The notes beneath the pieces were generated by a model, which was given only the letters and a program-made list of their open reading frames with translations, was not told the DNA's origin and ran no database searches. The position numbers and the translations under genes were made by a program. From JACKII01 sp041687435 (GTDB taxonomy: Bacteria > Pseudomonadota > Alphaproteobacteria > Bin95), in assembly GCA_041687435.1 (NCBI GenBank), contig JAWLBX010000007.1, positions 1 to 64,000 of the forward strand: 64,000 nt of DNA. Reading direction: 5' to 3'. Positions 41,850 through 50,840 of the stretch are shown in pieces (the first letter of the stretch is position 1; every line of letters begins with the position of its first letter).

Positions 41850-42161
41850 ATGTCTCGCGTTCATGTTATTGCGGTCATCACGACCAAGCCCGGCAAGCGT
41901 GAGGAGGTGTTGAACCTGTTCCGTGCCAACGTGCCGACGGTTCTTGCCGAGGATGGCTGCCTGGAATACGGCGCCACGGTCGATTGTGCGGATGCTGGGT
42001 TTGCGACGAAATATGGAGAGGATACGTTCGTCGTCATTGAGAAATGGGCGAGCCTGGCCGCACTCGGCGCTCACGCGGCATCGCCTCACATGAAGGAATA
42101 TGGCGCCAAGACCAAGGATATGCTGGCCGACCGCGTTATTCATGTGATGTCGGACGCCTAA
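41850..42161 (+). CDS. antibiotic biosynthesis monooxygenase (ABM) domain protein, YgiN-like
   Basis: 103 aa ferredoxin-like ABM fold: VHVIAVITTKPGKREEVLNLF strand-helix, CLEYGATVDCAD, then FVVIEKWASLAALGAHAASPHMKEY, the family's W/H-bearing segment. Small homodimeric enzymes of this type oxidise quinols or other phenolic compounds without a bound cofactor, or act as stress proteins. AGGAGG lies 8 nt upstream of the ATG. A hairpin terminator follows at 42195-42244, so it is a single-gene unit. Confidence 0.88.
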   Translation: MSRVHVIAVITTKPGKREEVLNLFRANVPTVLAEDGCLEYGATVDCADAGFATKYGEDTFVVIEKWASLAALGAHAASPHMKEYGAKTKDMLADRVIHVMSDA

Positions 42162-42194
42162 CGAAGAGTGCCATCCCGTCTGCAGCGCAGGCAA

Positions 42195-42244
42195 ATAAAG
42201 GGGAGATGCCATTGCCCATGGCCCTCCCCTTTATCTTGTCGCGG
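42195..42244 (+). terminator. long-stem hairpin terminator
   Basis: ATAAAGGGGAG (42195-42205) is perfectly complementary to CTCCCCTTTAT (42234-42244); the 28-nt loop contains a smaller GCCAT/ATGGC stem. Lies 34 nt past the ABM gene. The T-tract is part of the stem rather than after it, so it is also symmetrical for the opposite strand. Confidence 0.65.
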
Positions 42245-42424
42245 GCCCGAGAAGCAGACCGCCTTTTTCAGCGGCTGCGCGCTGCGGTCGAGGTTTATCG
42301 CTCTCTGGCGATTGCCCCGGTAGACTTTCGTCGTTAGCGTGGCCCCATGCAAGGCCAACAGGAAACGCTGGCGCAAGAGCATGTTTGTACCGCCCGGCGT
42401 TCGATTTTTTTGAGGGATTCCGTC

Positions 42425-44059
42425 ATGTCAGATCAGCCCAATCCGGCAGCCACGGTCGACGCCGTAATTGTCGGCGCCGGGTTTTCCGGCCTTTACCTGC
42501 TGCACCGCTGCCGCAAGGCCGGCATCTCTACCCGCTGTTTCGAGCGTGGTGATGGGGTTGGCGGCACGTGGTACTGGAACCGCTATCCCGGCGCGCGGTG
42601 CGATGTCGAGAGCATGCAATATTCCTATGGTTTCGATAACGACCTGCAGCAGGAATGGGATTGGCCGGAGAAGTTTTCGGCCCAGCCCGACATCATGGCC
42701 TATGCCAATCACGTCGCCGACCGGTTCGACCTGAAACGCGATATCGATTTCGAGACGGAGGTCCGCGCCGCCCACTATGACGAAGCCAAGCGGCTTTGGC
42801 AGATCGAAACCGGCACCGGAGAGCGCGTCAACGCCAAGTATTTCATCATGGCAACCGGCTGCATTTCCACCGCACAAATCCCGAAATTCGAGGGGCTGGC
42901 GGACTACAAGGGCAAGACCTATCACACTGGAGCCTGGCCGCACGAAACGGTGAGCTTCAAAGGGCAGCGGGTGGCGGTGATCGGCACCGGGTCATCCGGC
43001 ATTCAGGCTATCCCGGTGATCGCGCAGGAAGCGGATCATCTGACAGTATTCCAGCGTCAGGCAAATTTCTCCATTCCCTCCCGCAATCACCCGATGACAG
43101 CGGATTATGCGCAGTCCTGGAAACAGGACTATCCAGAAAAACGCCAGGAAATGCGGTACATGCCGAACGGCGTGCTGCGCGAATTGAACGATCAGTCGAC
43201 GCTGGCGGTCAGCGAGGAGGAGCGCAATCGGGTCTATGAGGAGCGTTGGAAGATAGGCGGTTCCGGGTTCCTGGGGGCGTTCAACGACATCCTCACCAAC
43301 AAGGAAGCCAACGACACGATGGCGGAGTTCGTGCGCAACAAAATTCGTGCCACCGTAAAGGATCCGGTAACGGCGGAAATCCTGTGCCCGAAGACCCACC
43401 CGATCGGCACCAAACGGCTCTGTGTCGATACCGGATATTATGAGACCTACAACCGGGACAATGTCGAACTGGTCGATGTCAGCCAGACACCGATCGAGCG
43501 CCTGACCGAAAAAGGATTGATCGTCAACGGCCGGCAGTTTGAATTCGATGCCATCGTGTTCGCGACCGGCTTCGACGCGATGACAGGCACGCTGTTCAAT
43601 GTCGATATCCGCGGCCGCAACGGCTTGGCGTTGAAAGACAAATGGTATGCCGGGCCACGCACTTATCTGGGCCTGATGACTGAGGGTTTCCCAAACCTGT
43701 TCATGGTCACTGCACCAGGCAGCCCGTCGGTCAAGAGCAACATGATCACCTCCATCGAACAGCATGTCGACCTGGTGGCAGACACCCTGATTCACATGCG
43801 CGATCACCGGTTGGAGGTGATGGAGCCGGACTTGGAGGCGGAAAACGAGTGGGTCGACCATGTGCAGGAGGTTGCCTACAAGACATTGTTTCCGCAGGCA
43901 AACTCCTGGTACATGGGCGCCAATATTCCCGGCAAGCCGCGCCTGTTCATGCCCTATATCGCTGGCGTCGGCGCCTATCGCAGGATTTGCGAGCAGGTCG
44001 TGGCGGATGGCTATCGCGGCTTCCGCTTCGAGGCAGCGCAAGCGCTTGCGGCTGAATAA
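42425..44059 (+). CDS. flavin-containing Baeyer-Villiger monooxygenase, second copy
   Basis: 544 aa paralogue of the 19730-21322 product: Rossmann motif VGAGFSGLYLLHRCR (residues 17-31), GGTWYWNRYPGARCDVES, and VIGTGSSGIQAIPVIA. The type I fingerprint appears as YKGKTYHTGAWP at 161-172, with Tyr in place of the usual first Phe. Needs FAD, NADPH and O2 to turn ketones into esters or lactones. The start at 42425 has GAGGGA about 8 nt upstream and excludes a longer frame. It stands alone between the ABM gene and the convergent hypE; native substrate unknown. Confidence 0.93.
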   Translation: MSDQPNPAATVDAVIVGAGFSGLYLLHRCRKAGISTRCFERGDGVGGTWYWNRYPGARCDVESMQYSYGFDNDLQQEWDWPEKFSAQPDIMAYANHVADRFDLKRDIDFETEVRAAHYDEAKRLWQIETGTGERVNAKYFIMATGCISTAQIPKFEGLADYKGKTYHTGAWPHETVSFKGQRVAVIGTGSSGIQAIPVIAQEADHLTVFQRQANFSIPSRNHPMTADYAQSWKQDYPEKRQEMRYMPNGVLRELNDQSTLAVSEEERNRVYEERWKIGGSGFLGAFNDILTNKEANDTMAEFVRNKIRATVKDPVTAEILCPKTHPIGTKRLCVDTGYYETYNRDNVELVDVSQTPIERLTEKGLIVNGRQFEFDAIVFATGFDAMTGTLFNVDIRGRNGLALKDKWYAGPRTYLGLMTEGFPNLFMVTAPGSPSVKSNMITSIEQHVDLVADTLIHMRDHRLEVMEPDLEAENEWVDHVQEVAYKTLFPQANSWYMGANIPGKPRLFMPYIAGVGAYRRICEQVVADGYRGFRFEAAQALAAE

Positions 44060-44133
44060 CTTCCGCCGCCAGTTGAAGCGAACCCGGATTACGTCCGAGT
44101 CCGCAAGGCTTTTCTCAAGGCGCGCATGCCGCC

Positions 44134-45177
44134 TTAGCAGATGCGCGGCAGTTGCTCGCCGTTCGGCAAGCGCAGGCGGCGACTTGAGCCATAGGGGCTT
44201 TTAAGCACGACGGCACCGGTTTGATCCTCGCTTACCCGGCCGATCGCGCGGGCTCCACCGAAACGGTGCATGATGGCCACCGCTTCCTGCGCTTGGTTGG
44301 CTGGCACATAGGCGATGAAACGACCTTCGTTCGCCACATGCATTGGGTCGAGCCCGAAAAGTTCGCAAGCATTCCGCACCGGCTCGCTGACCGGGATCGC
44401 GGCGGTTTCCACTTCGAGCGCCAATTGTATGGCCTCGGCGATCTCCACCAAGCCCGCCGTCAGACCGCCGCGGGTCAGGTCGCGCAGGCAGTGCAAATCG
44501 ATCCCGTGTTCGATCAGCGCCGCTACTGTCGGCCATAATGGGGCACAGTCGCTTTCCAACGGCCGGTCGAACGAAAGGCCAGCCCGGGCGGCCATGATGG
44601 CGATGCCATGCCGGCCGATATCACCCGACAGCAGGATGGCATCGCCGGGCTGCACCGCCTCCGGCAACGGCCGGGCCGGAGTCCGCACCCGACCAATGCC
44701 GCTGGTGGTGACGAACAGGCCATCGCCCTTGCCGCGCTCGACCACCTTGGTGTCGCCGGTAACAACCCTGGCGCCGACCGCCGCCGCGGCCGCTGCCATC
44801 GAGGCGATTACCGTCCGCAGGTCGTTGATAGGAAAACCTTCTTCCAGGATCAGGGAAACGGCGATTTGCCAAGGTTCCGCGCCGCACATGGCCAAGTCAT
44901 TGACAGCGCCATTGATGGCAAGCGTACCGATGTCTCCGCCGGGGAAAAATAGCGGCTGCACGACATGCCCATCTGTCGTGAAGGCCAAGTCACCTTCTCC
45001 ACCCGGAAAGATTGCGCCATCGTGATTCTGCTCCAGAAGCGGATTGCGAAAGGCGGGCATGATAATGTCGCGGATCAGATCCTGCATCATGCGGCCGCCA
45101 CCGCCATGGGCCATTTGGATTCGGGGGATGTCCGTGTCCGATAGCGGGCAATTCAGCCCGGCTTGGTCGCCACTCAT
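44134..45177 (-). CDS. hypE: hydrogenase maturation protein HypE
   Basis: 347 aa. Dehydrates the carbamoyl group handed over by HypF to make the cyanide ligand of the [NiFe] site. AIR-synthase-like fold with IQMAHGGGGRMMQDLI at the start, DGAIFPGGEGDLAFTTDGHVVQPLFFPGG, and the essential terminal sequence LPRIC whose last Cys carries the thiocyanate. Its ATG overlaps the hypD stop by 4 nt. Last gene of the hydrogenase operon. Confidence 0.97.
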   Translation of the reverse strand: MSGDQAGLNCPLSDTDIPRIQMAHGGGGRMMQDLIRDIIMPAFRNPLLEQNHDGAIFPGGEGDLAFTTDGHVVQPLFFPGGDIGTLAINGAVNDLAMCGAEPWQIAVSLILEEGFPINDLRTVIASMAAAAAAVGARVVTGDTKVVERGKGDGLFVTTSGIGRVRTPARPLPEAVQPGDAILLSGDIGRHGIAIMAARAGLSFDRPLESDCAPLWPTVAALIEHGIDLHCLRDLTRGGLTAGLVEIAEAIQLALEVETAAIPVSEPVRNACELFGLDPMHVANEGRFIAYVPANQAQEAVAIMHRFGGARAIGRVSEDQTGAVVLKSPYGSSRRLRLPNGEQLPRIC

Positions 45178-46274
45178 ACTGCGGCACCCTCCCATTTTCG
45201 GTAAAGGTGATAGGCTGCACAAGCTCCCTCCGACGAGACCATGGTGACGCCGAGCGGATGCTGCGGTGTGCATTCCCGTCCAAAGGCCGGGCAATCATCG
45301 GGCCTAGCCTTGCCCTGCAGCACCAGACCGGCGATGCATTGCGAACCAGCGGGCTCATGGCCGTCGACGGGGCCGAAACGGTGTTCGGCATCGAATGCCT
45401 TGAATTCCGGTCGAAGCGCCAGGCCGCTGGCTGGAATTCGGCCAAGCCCGCGCCAGTCGCGGTCAACCTGCGTGAACACCTGTTCGATGAGTTGGCGGGC
45501 GGACATGTTCCCTGCGGCAGCAACGGCCCGCTCGTAGACATTCTCCACTCTGGCCTCGCCGGCTTCCAACTGGCGGACGGCGGCAAGGACACCGGCCAGG
45601 ATATCCACGGGCTCGAACCCGGTCGCAACGATCGGCACATGGCGCGTTGCGGAAATCGGTTCGTAGGCGGAGGTGCCCATGACCGTGCAAACATGCCCCG
45701 CTGCCAAAAACCCATCGATCAGGTGGTCTGGCTCGGCCAGCAGCGCTTCAAGTGCAGGTGGCACCAGAACCTGCGCCACCAGCACGGAGAAGTTGCGCAA
45801 ACCCTGGTCGTGCGCCAGCCGGACTGCCAAGGCGTTTGCGGGCGCGGTCGTTTCGAAACCGACGGCAAAGAATACGACTTCGCGATCTGGCTCCTGGCTC
45901 GCTATTCGGACGGCATCGAGCGGCGAATAAACCGGGCGCACATCCGCGCCGCTGGCCTTCATTTCCTCCAACGTGCCCGTCGTGGCAGGTACGGGCAACA
46001 TGTCAGCGAAGGTGCAGAACACGACGCCCGGCTCGCCCGCAATTTCCACTGCCTTGTCCAACACCGCCGCAGGCGTGACACAGACCGGGCAGCCGGGGCC
46101 GTGCAGCAGCTTCACCCCCTCGGGCAGCAACTGGTCCAGCCCAAACCGCATGATGGCGTGGGTCTGGCCGCCGCACACCTCCATGATTGACCAGGAACGG
46201 GTAACCGTCTCGCCAATGGCCTTGGCCAGATGAGCGACGGCGTCGGGCGCGCGGAATTCGTCGCTGTACCTCAT
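45174..46274 (-). CDS. hypD: hydrogenase maturation protein HypD
   Basis: 366 aa. Scaffold with a 4Fe-4S cluster on which, with HypC, the Fe(CN)2CO group is built. Conserved cysteine motifs are all present: EVCGGQTHAIMRFG, LLHGPGCPVCVTP, and the later FAVGFETTAP and CTVMG segments, plus C-terminal cluster cysteines (QCIAGLVLQ, CPAFGRECTPQHPLG, GACAAYHLYR). Overlaps hypC by 4 nt and hypE by 4 nt, so translation is coupled. Confidence 0.97.
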   Translation of the reverse strand: MRYSDEFRAPDAVAHLAKAIGETVTRSWSIMEVCGGQTHAIMRFGLDQLLPEGVKLLHGPGCPVCVTPAAVLDKAVEIAGEPGVVFCTFADMLPVPATTGTLEEMKASGADVRPVYSPLDAVRIASQEPDREVVFFAVGFETTAPANALAVRLAHDQGLRNFSVLVAQVLVPPALEALLAEPDHLIDGFLAAGHVCTVMGTSAYEPISATRHVPIVATGFEPVDILAGVLAAVRQLEAGEARVENVYERAVAAAGNMSARQLIEQVFTQVDRDWRGLGRIPASGLALRPEFKAFDAEHRFGPVDGHEPAGSQCIAGLVLQGKARPDDCPAFGRECTPQHPLGVTMVSSEGACAAYHLYRKWEGAAV

Positions 46275-46501
46275 TCGGTGATCCCGGCGGCGTTCAAGGT
46301 TTCAAACGTTCGCGCGGCAGCAGCCTCGTCAAGGCGGGCGATTGCGACACCGACATGGACGATAACATAGTCATAAACCACCGCATCCGGCACGAAAGCC
46401 AGGTTGACTTCACGCACCACACCGCCGAAATCTGCGCGGCCCGTACGCTCCAATCCCTCGCCCCAGATATCGGTCAGGCGTCCGGGCACGGCCAGGCACA
46501 T
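46271..46501 (-). CDS. hypC: hydrogenase assembly chaperone HypC
   Basis: 76 aa, the normal size. MCLAVPGRL at the N-terminus provides the Cys2 that binds iron and the large-subunit precursor; the OB-like fold is completed by DFGGVVREVNLAFV and YVIVHVGVAIARLDE. GGGAGG precedes the ATG, just past the hypF stop. Confidence 0.95.
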   Translation of the reverse strand: MCLAVPGRLTDIWGEGLERTGRADFGGVVREVNLAFVPDAVVYDYVIVHVGVAIARLDEAAAARTFETLNAAGITE

Positions 46502-46504
46502 GGT

Positions 46505-48820
46505 TCAGCCTCCCGACGCCAAGTGGCGGCGCGCAATCACGGCCTGCCCCAGCGCCAACCCGCCATCGCCCGATGGCACGCGCCGGTTGAGATAGACGCG
46601 AATTCCGTCCGCCTGGAGCAGCGCCATGGCGCGTTCGGTCAAAAGCCGGTTCTGGAAACAACCGCCGGAAAGCGCCACGGCCGGCGCGTCGAAATGGCGG
46701 GCCGCCGCGGTGATGATAGCGGCCATGGTTTCATGCAGATTCAACGCGATGACATCGACGGACAGGCCGCCGGCAAGATCGTCGGCCATGCCGCAAAGCA
46801 AGGGTTGCCAGTCGATCTCTGGCAGTGTTGCTGTGTCGCCCTGCGACAGGGTGAAGGCATAGCAACCCGGAACTGCGCCATTTTCTGCTGCAAGTCTGGC
46901 GCGGTATTCGAGCCGCATCGCAGCCTCGCCTTCGTGCCGGTTGATGCTCGCCAGCCCCAGCAGGGCGGCGGCGGCATCGAACAAACGTCCAACACTAGAG
47001 GTACGAGGGGTGTTCAGGCCCGCCTCAAGCAGCTTCCGGAGCGATGTCTTTTCGTCAGCGCGGAGGCGCCAGGACGGCATCAGATCCGTCCGTCCGGCTT
47101 CGTGTAACATCCCATAAAGCGCACGGCGCGGCTCCCGGATCGCCTGTTCACCGCCTGGCAGAGGGAACGCCCGCAGACGGACGACCCTTTCCCAGCCATC
47201 CGGGGTCATCCAAATTCCCTCCCCACCCCAAACGGTACCATCGGTGCCGTAGCCGGAGCCATCCCATGCGAAGCCGAGCACGGGATCCGTCACGCCATTT
47301 TCGGCAATCACGGAAGCAATGTGAGCCGCATGATGTTGCACCTGCACCAAGGGCAGGCCAAAACTCTCGGCTAGGTGCGTGGTAGGGTAGTCTGGGTGCC
47401 GGTCGCAGGACAGAACCTCCGCGCGGCAACCATGCAACGCTTGCAAATCCTCAAGCGCGCGGCCCAACATTTCCTCGGCAGCGATCGACTCGATGTCGCC
47501 AGTGTGCGGGCCGAGGATCGCCTCACGGCCACGCAATAGGACTGGCGCTGTCTTCATATTGCCGCCAAGGGCCAGAATTGTCGGGCCATCGGGGACCAGG
47601 TCGGTAGAAAGCGTAATGACGTCCGGTGCAAACCCTCGCCCCAGGCGCAAGACCTGCGGCACACCCGCGAACGTGCGCACCACGGAATCTTCGACCGGCC
47701 GGCGGATGCGCCGGTTGTGCGCCAGAAAGCGGTCGGTGGCGGCCTGCAGTCGGCGCCGGGCGCTGCGGTCGTCGAACATCAGAGGCTCACCAGCACTGTT
47801 ACCGCTGGTGACAGCGAGCGGCCGGTCCAGGGCATGCTGAAGCAGATGGTGGACGGGCGTATAAGGCAACATGAGCCCCAGTTCCGCACAATCCGGTGCG
47901 ATCAATGCAGAAACCGGCGCGTCAGTCCGGCGTGCGGCCAACACGATTGGCGCAGCCGGGGACTCCAGCGCTTCCACATCGGCAGCGGACAGATGGCAGA
48001 GGGCATGCGCGGCCTCAATGGACGGCACCATCAGGGCCAGCGGCTTGGTTGGGCGCTGTTTGCGCCGGCGGAGCTTGGCGACTGCCGCATCCGCGGTCGC
48101 ATCGGCAACCAAGTGATAGCCGCCCAACCCCTTTACCGCCACGATCTGGCTGGCCTGGATGTCTCGCACGGCGGCATGCACGGCCTTATCGCCCTCGGCC
48201 AGGCAATCGCCGGCCGCGTTCAGGAAATACACACCGGGGCCGCATTGCGGGCAGGCGATCGGTTCGGCGTGAAAGCGCCGGTCGCTTGGCTCCAGATATT
48301 CGCTGCCACACTCGGCACACAGCGTAAAGTTCCGCATGGTCGTGCGCCGGCGGTCGTAAGGCAGAGCCTCCAGGATTGAAAACCGAGGACCGCAGGCCGT
48401 GCAGTTGATCAGCGGATACCGGTACCGGCGGTCTTGTCGGTCCAGCATCTCCGCAACGCAATCGGGACATGTCGCCAAATCCGGCGGCACCCTCAGGCCA
48501 GCCAAGGCTACGGGCTCGCTTTCGAGCACCCAAAACCCCGATTCCCATGCTGGCGGCAGCGGTTCCCGGTGGATCGTGTCGATCCTTGCATTGGCGGGGG
48601 CATCGGCCGGAATGGCCTCAACAAAGGTCTCGATGACCGCCGCGGCCCCCTCCACCTCGATCCGCACACCCTCGCCGGCGTTCAACACATGGCCGGCCAA
48701 GCCCAGGGACCGGGCCAACCGGAAAACGCTTGGCCGAAAGCCAACGCCCTGCACCACACCGCGCACCGTCAAACGGACGCGGACCACTTCCAGAACCCCA
48801 TTCATCGAGAGGTCGATCAT
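46505..48820 (-). CDS. hypF: carbamoyltransferase HypF
   Basis: 771 aa. Supplies the cyanide precursor from carbamoyl phosphate. Domain order is complete: acylphosphatase-like (VRGVVQGVGFRPSVFRLA, residues about 18-35), two zinc-finger motifs of the C-x2-C-x18-C-x2-C type (CPDC...CTAC and CAEC...CPQC), a YrdC-like domain (VKGLGGYHLVADATAD, LMLPYTPVHHLL), and the Kae1-like carbamoyltransferase domain (HHAAHIASV, FAWDGSGYGTDG, ALSGGCFQNRLL). Start 48820 follows the hypA stop directly, with GGAGG 5 nt upstream of the ATG. Confidence 0.97.
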   Translation of the reverse strand: MIDLSMNGVLEVVRVRLTVRGVVQGVGFRPSVFRLARSLGLAGHVLNAGEGVRIEVEGAAAVIETFVEAIPADAPANARIDTIHREPLPPAWESGFWVLESEPVALAGLRVPPDLATCPDCVAEMLDRQDRRYRYPLINCTACGPRFSILEALPYDRRRTTMRNFTLCAECGSEYLEPSDRRFHAEPIACPQCGPGVYFLNAAGDCLAEGDKAVHAAVRDIQASQIVAVKGLGGYHLVADATADAAVAKLRRRKQRPTKPLALMVPSIEAAHALCHLSAADVEALESPAAPIVLAARRTDAPVSALIAPDCAELGLMLPYTPVHHLLQHALDRPLAVTSGNSAGEPLMFDDRSARRRLQAATDRFLAHNRRIRRPVEDSVVRTFAGVPQVLRLGRGFAPDVITLSTDLVPDGPTILALGGNMKTAPVLLRGREAILGPHTGDIESIAAEEMLGRALEDLQALHGCRAEVLSCDRHPDYPTTHLAESFGLPLVQVQHHAAHIASVIAENGVTDPVLGFAWDGSGYGTDGTVWGGEGIWMTPDGWERVVRLRAFPLPGGEQAIREPRRALYGMLHEAGRTDLMPSWRLRADEKTSLRKLLEAGLNTPRTSSVGRLFDAAAALLGLASINRHEGEAAMRLEYRARLAAENGAVPGCYAFTLSQGDTATLPEIDWQPLLCGMADDLAGGLSVDVIALNLHETMAAIITAAARHFDAPAVALSGGCFQNRLLTERAMALLQADGIRVYLNRRVPSGDGGLALGQAVIARRHLASGG

Positions 48821-49084
48821 TCAGTCCTCCGTCTCGATGCTGCGCAACAGAATAGCCTCCGCATTGGGATCAGTGATGTCGTCCGAGGTTTCGCACGTCA
48901 GGCGCGCCCCCTCTGCCAGCGTACCGGCGGCGGCTTGGTCGAAATGTTCCTGAAAATGCGCCGGCGACATGTGCGACATCGCACCCAGCCAGACCGAAAC
49001 GCCGGTAATGCGCCGGGCGTCAGCTTCTGCTGCGAGATCCGTGATCTTGTGCATCAGATCGCGCATCAACCCAGCTTCGTGCAT
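48821..49084 (-). CDS. hypA: HypA-like nickel chaperone lacking the zinc domain
   Basis: 87 aa against about 113-118 for normal HypA. The nickel-binding MHE start (MHEAGLMRDLMHKI), the RRITGVSVWLGAMSHM strand and the FQEHFDQAAAGTLAEGARL helix all match HypA. The zinc-binding insert (C-x2-C...C-x2-C) is missing and the chain goes straight to the final strand AILLRSIETED. The loss is clean, with start and end of the family intact, so it looks like a domain deletion rather than truncation. Overlaps the protease gene by 19 nt and abuts hypF. No hypB is in the operon. Confidence 0.85.
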   Translation of the reverse strand: MHEAGLMRDLMHKITDLAAEADARRITGVSVWLGAMSHMSPAHFQEHFDQAAAGTLAEGARLTCETSDDITDPNAEAILLRSIETED

Positions 49085-49536
49085 GTGGCTTCTCCGATCA
49101 TGTGCATGATTTCTTGGACGAGGGTTTCTGCCGCTGCCTTAACCGGATGGGACAATGGCGCGCCGGCATCGAAGCTCTCGGCCTCGACGCCGTAGACCGT
49201 CAACGCCAGCGGCAGGCAATCGATTGCGCGTGCCAGTTCGATAGCAGCGCCCAGGCCGAATCCGTGGGTCGAAACGGCACCGAACACTTCGGGCAGAGCC
49301 GTGGTTGCGGCATTGAAACGGTGGATCGTGCCGGGTTCCGTGCCACTGGCGCAGGCATCGACAACAATCACCCGTTGCCACCCTTCCCAGGCGGGCAGCA
49401 ACTCGGCGGGGTCGCCCTGCAAACAGAGCGTCCCGCCTCCCGGCAGATGTTCTTGCTCCAGGCAGGCGACGACGAACGGGCCGACACCATCATCGCCGCG
49501 TTCGGGGTTGCCGATACCGATGACGAGTGGCGTCAT
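49066..49536 (-). CDS. hydrogenase maturation protease
   Basis: 156 aa HybD/HoxW-type endopeptidase that removes the C-terminal tail of the large subunit after nickel insertion. Metal-ligand positions are D16 in GNPERGDDGVG, D60 in VIVVDACASG and H91 in STHGFGLG, matching Glu/Asp-Asp-His of the family. It is placed directly after its presumed substrate (the large subunit stop overlaps its ATG by 4 nt), consistent with a dedicated protease. Confidence 0.92.
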   Translation of the reverse strand: MTPLVIGIGNPERGDDGVGPFVVACLEQEHLPGGGTLCLQGDPAELLPAWEGWQRVIVVDACASGTEPGTIHRFNAATTALPEVFGAVSTHGFGLGAAIELARAIDCLPLALTVYGVEAESFDAGAPLSHPVKAAAETLVQEIMHMIGEATCTKLG

Positions 49537-50840
49537 GCAGCCCCCTTTTCATCGCGCTCCAGCGTCAACTGCAAAAAGTGAGTGGCGCACGAGATACAGG
49601 GGTCGTAGTTGCGAATGGTCTGTTCGCAGCGCTGGCGCAGTGCATCATCGGACAATGCCAGATTGGTCGCGATCACACCGCGCAGATCGTCCTCGATACT
49701 CGGCTGGTTCTGCGAGGTCGGCGGCACGATCTTGGCCTCGCGGATCAGCCCGTCGGCGCCTATGTCGTAGCGGTGATAAAGCAGCCCACGCGGCGCCTCG
49801 GTCGCCCAGCAGCCGCTGGCCTCGGATGGCATCACCTCGATCGCAGCAAGTTCCGGCGGCGCGTAGGCCTCGACCAGCCTTAGCGCCTCGCCAAAAGCGT
49901 AGAATACCTCCACCAACCGCACCAGCAGGCTCTGATATGGGTTGCAGCAGACCGGGCCGAGACCCGCAGCCCTTGCCGCGGCCTGCACGTCCGCAGGCAG
50001 GCAATCGAAATTCAGGGCGTAGCGGGCGAGTGGGCCGACCAGATAGGCGCTGTCATCGGCAATCAGGTGCGAGTGGAGCGCGGTCGATTGCGGCTCATGG
50101 GATTCCGCGAAATGCTTTTCGTATGCATCGCCGGCAATATCGAGCCCGCGGGAAGAGACAATTCGGCCCGCGTTCATCGGGTATTCGTCCGCGGCGCGCA
50201 GGCTGACGAACTGATAATCGCGCTCGAAATCCGGATAGTCGAGCCCTGCCGCCCATTGCAGCGCCTCCGCCGCGGCATCCCGGCTCCAGGCGATTTCATC
50301 GCGCAGCGCTGCTATCTCATCCCGCCTCGGCGTGCGGTAGAAGCCGCCGACCTTGACGTTGATCGGGTGAACCTCACGCCCGCCCACGGCGGCGATGATG
50401 GCGTTCCCTGCCTTTTTCATGCGCAGAGCCTGCTGCACCAACGGCGCGTTGGTCTTAGCCATCTCCACCACGCTGTCACAGCCGAGAAAATCCGGCGCAT
50501 GCAGCATAAAAACATGCAGCACGTGGCTCTGAATCCACTCGCCGCAATACAGCAGCCGGCGCAGGTCTCGCAGCGGTTGCGGCAGGCTGATGCCGCACGC
50601 AGCCTCCATCGCATGAACAGCGCTCATTTGATAGGCGACCGGACAGATGCCGCAGATGCGCGCAGTTATATCAGGCGCTTCACGGAAGTCGCGGCCGCGC
50701 AGCAACGCTTCGAAATAGCGGGGCGGCTCGAAAATGTTGAGCTCGACATGCTCCACCTGACCGTTCGCTATGCGGGCGTGCAGCGCGCCTTCGCCTTCCA
50801 CCCGGGCCAGATAATCGACCTTGATGGTGCGCTTGGTCAT
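49533..50840 (-). CDS. [NiFe] hydrogenase large (catalytic) subunit, group 3b-like
   Basis: 435 aa. Nickel-binding cysteine pairs: L1 RICGICP (C63 and C66) and L2 DPCISCATH (C415 and C418). The 14 residues after H421 (FLQLTLERDEKGAA) are the tail expected to be cut by the protease. Sequence type (DYLARVEGEGAL, ICPVAYQMSAVHAMEAACG) is that of soluble NAD(P)-linked bidirectional enzymes such as Pyrococcus sulfhydrogenase alpha subunit. Start at 50840, 99 codons inside a longer open frame, is set by the VEGEG core of the family. Precedes the protease gene. Confidence 0.95.
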   Translation of the reverse strand: MTKRTIKVDYLARVEGEGALHARIANGQVEHVELNIFEPPRYFEALLRGRDFREAPDITARICGICPVAYQMSAVHAMEAACGISLPQPLRDLRRLLYCGEWIQSHVLHVFMLHAPDFLGCDSVVEMAKTNAPLVQQALRMKKAGNAIIAAVGGREVHPINVKVGGFYRTPRRDEIAALRDEIAWSRDAAAEALQWAAGLDYPDFERDYQFVSLRAADEYPMNAGRIVSSRGLDIAGDAYEKHFAESHEPQSTALHSHLIADDSAYLVGPLARYALNFDCLPADVQAAARAAGLGPVCCNPYQSLLVRLVEVFYAFGEALRLVEAYAPPELAAIEVMPSEASGCWATEAPRGLLYHRYDIGADGLIREAKIVPPTSQNQPSIEDDLRGVIATNLALSDDALRQRCEQTIRNYDPCISCATHFLQLTLERDEKGAA

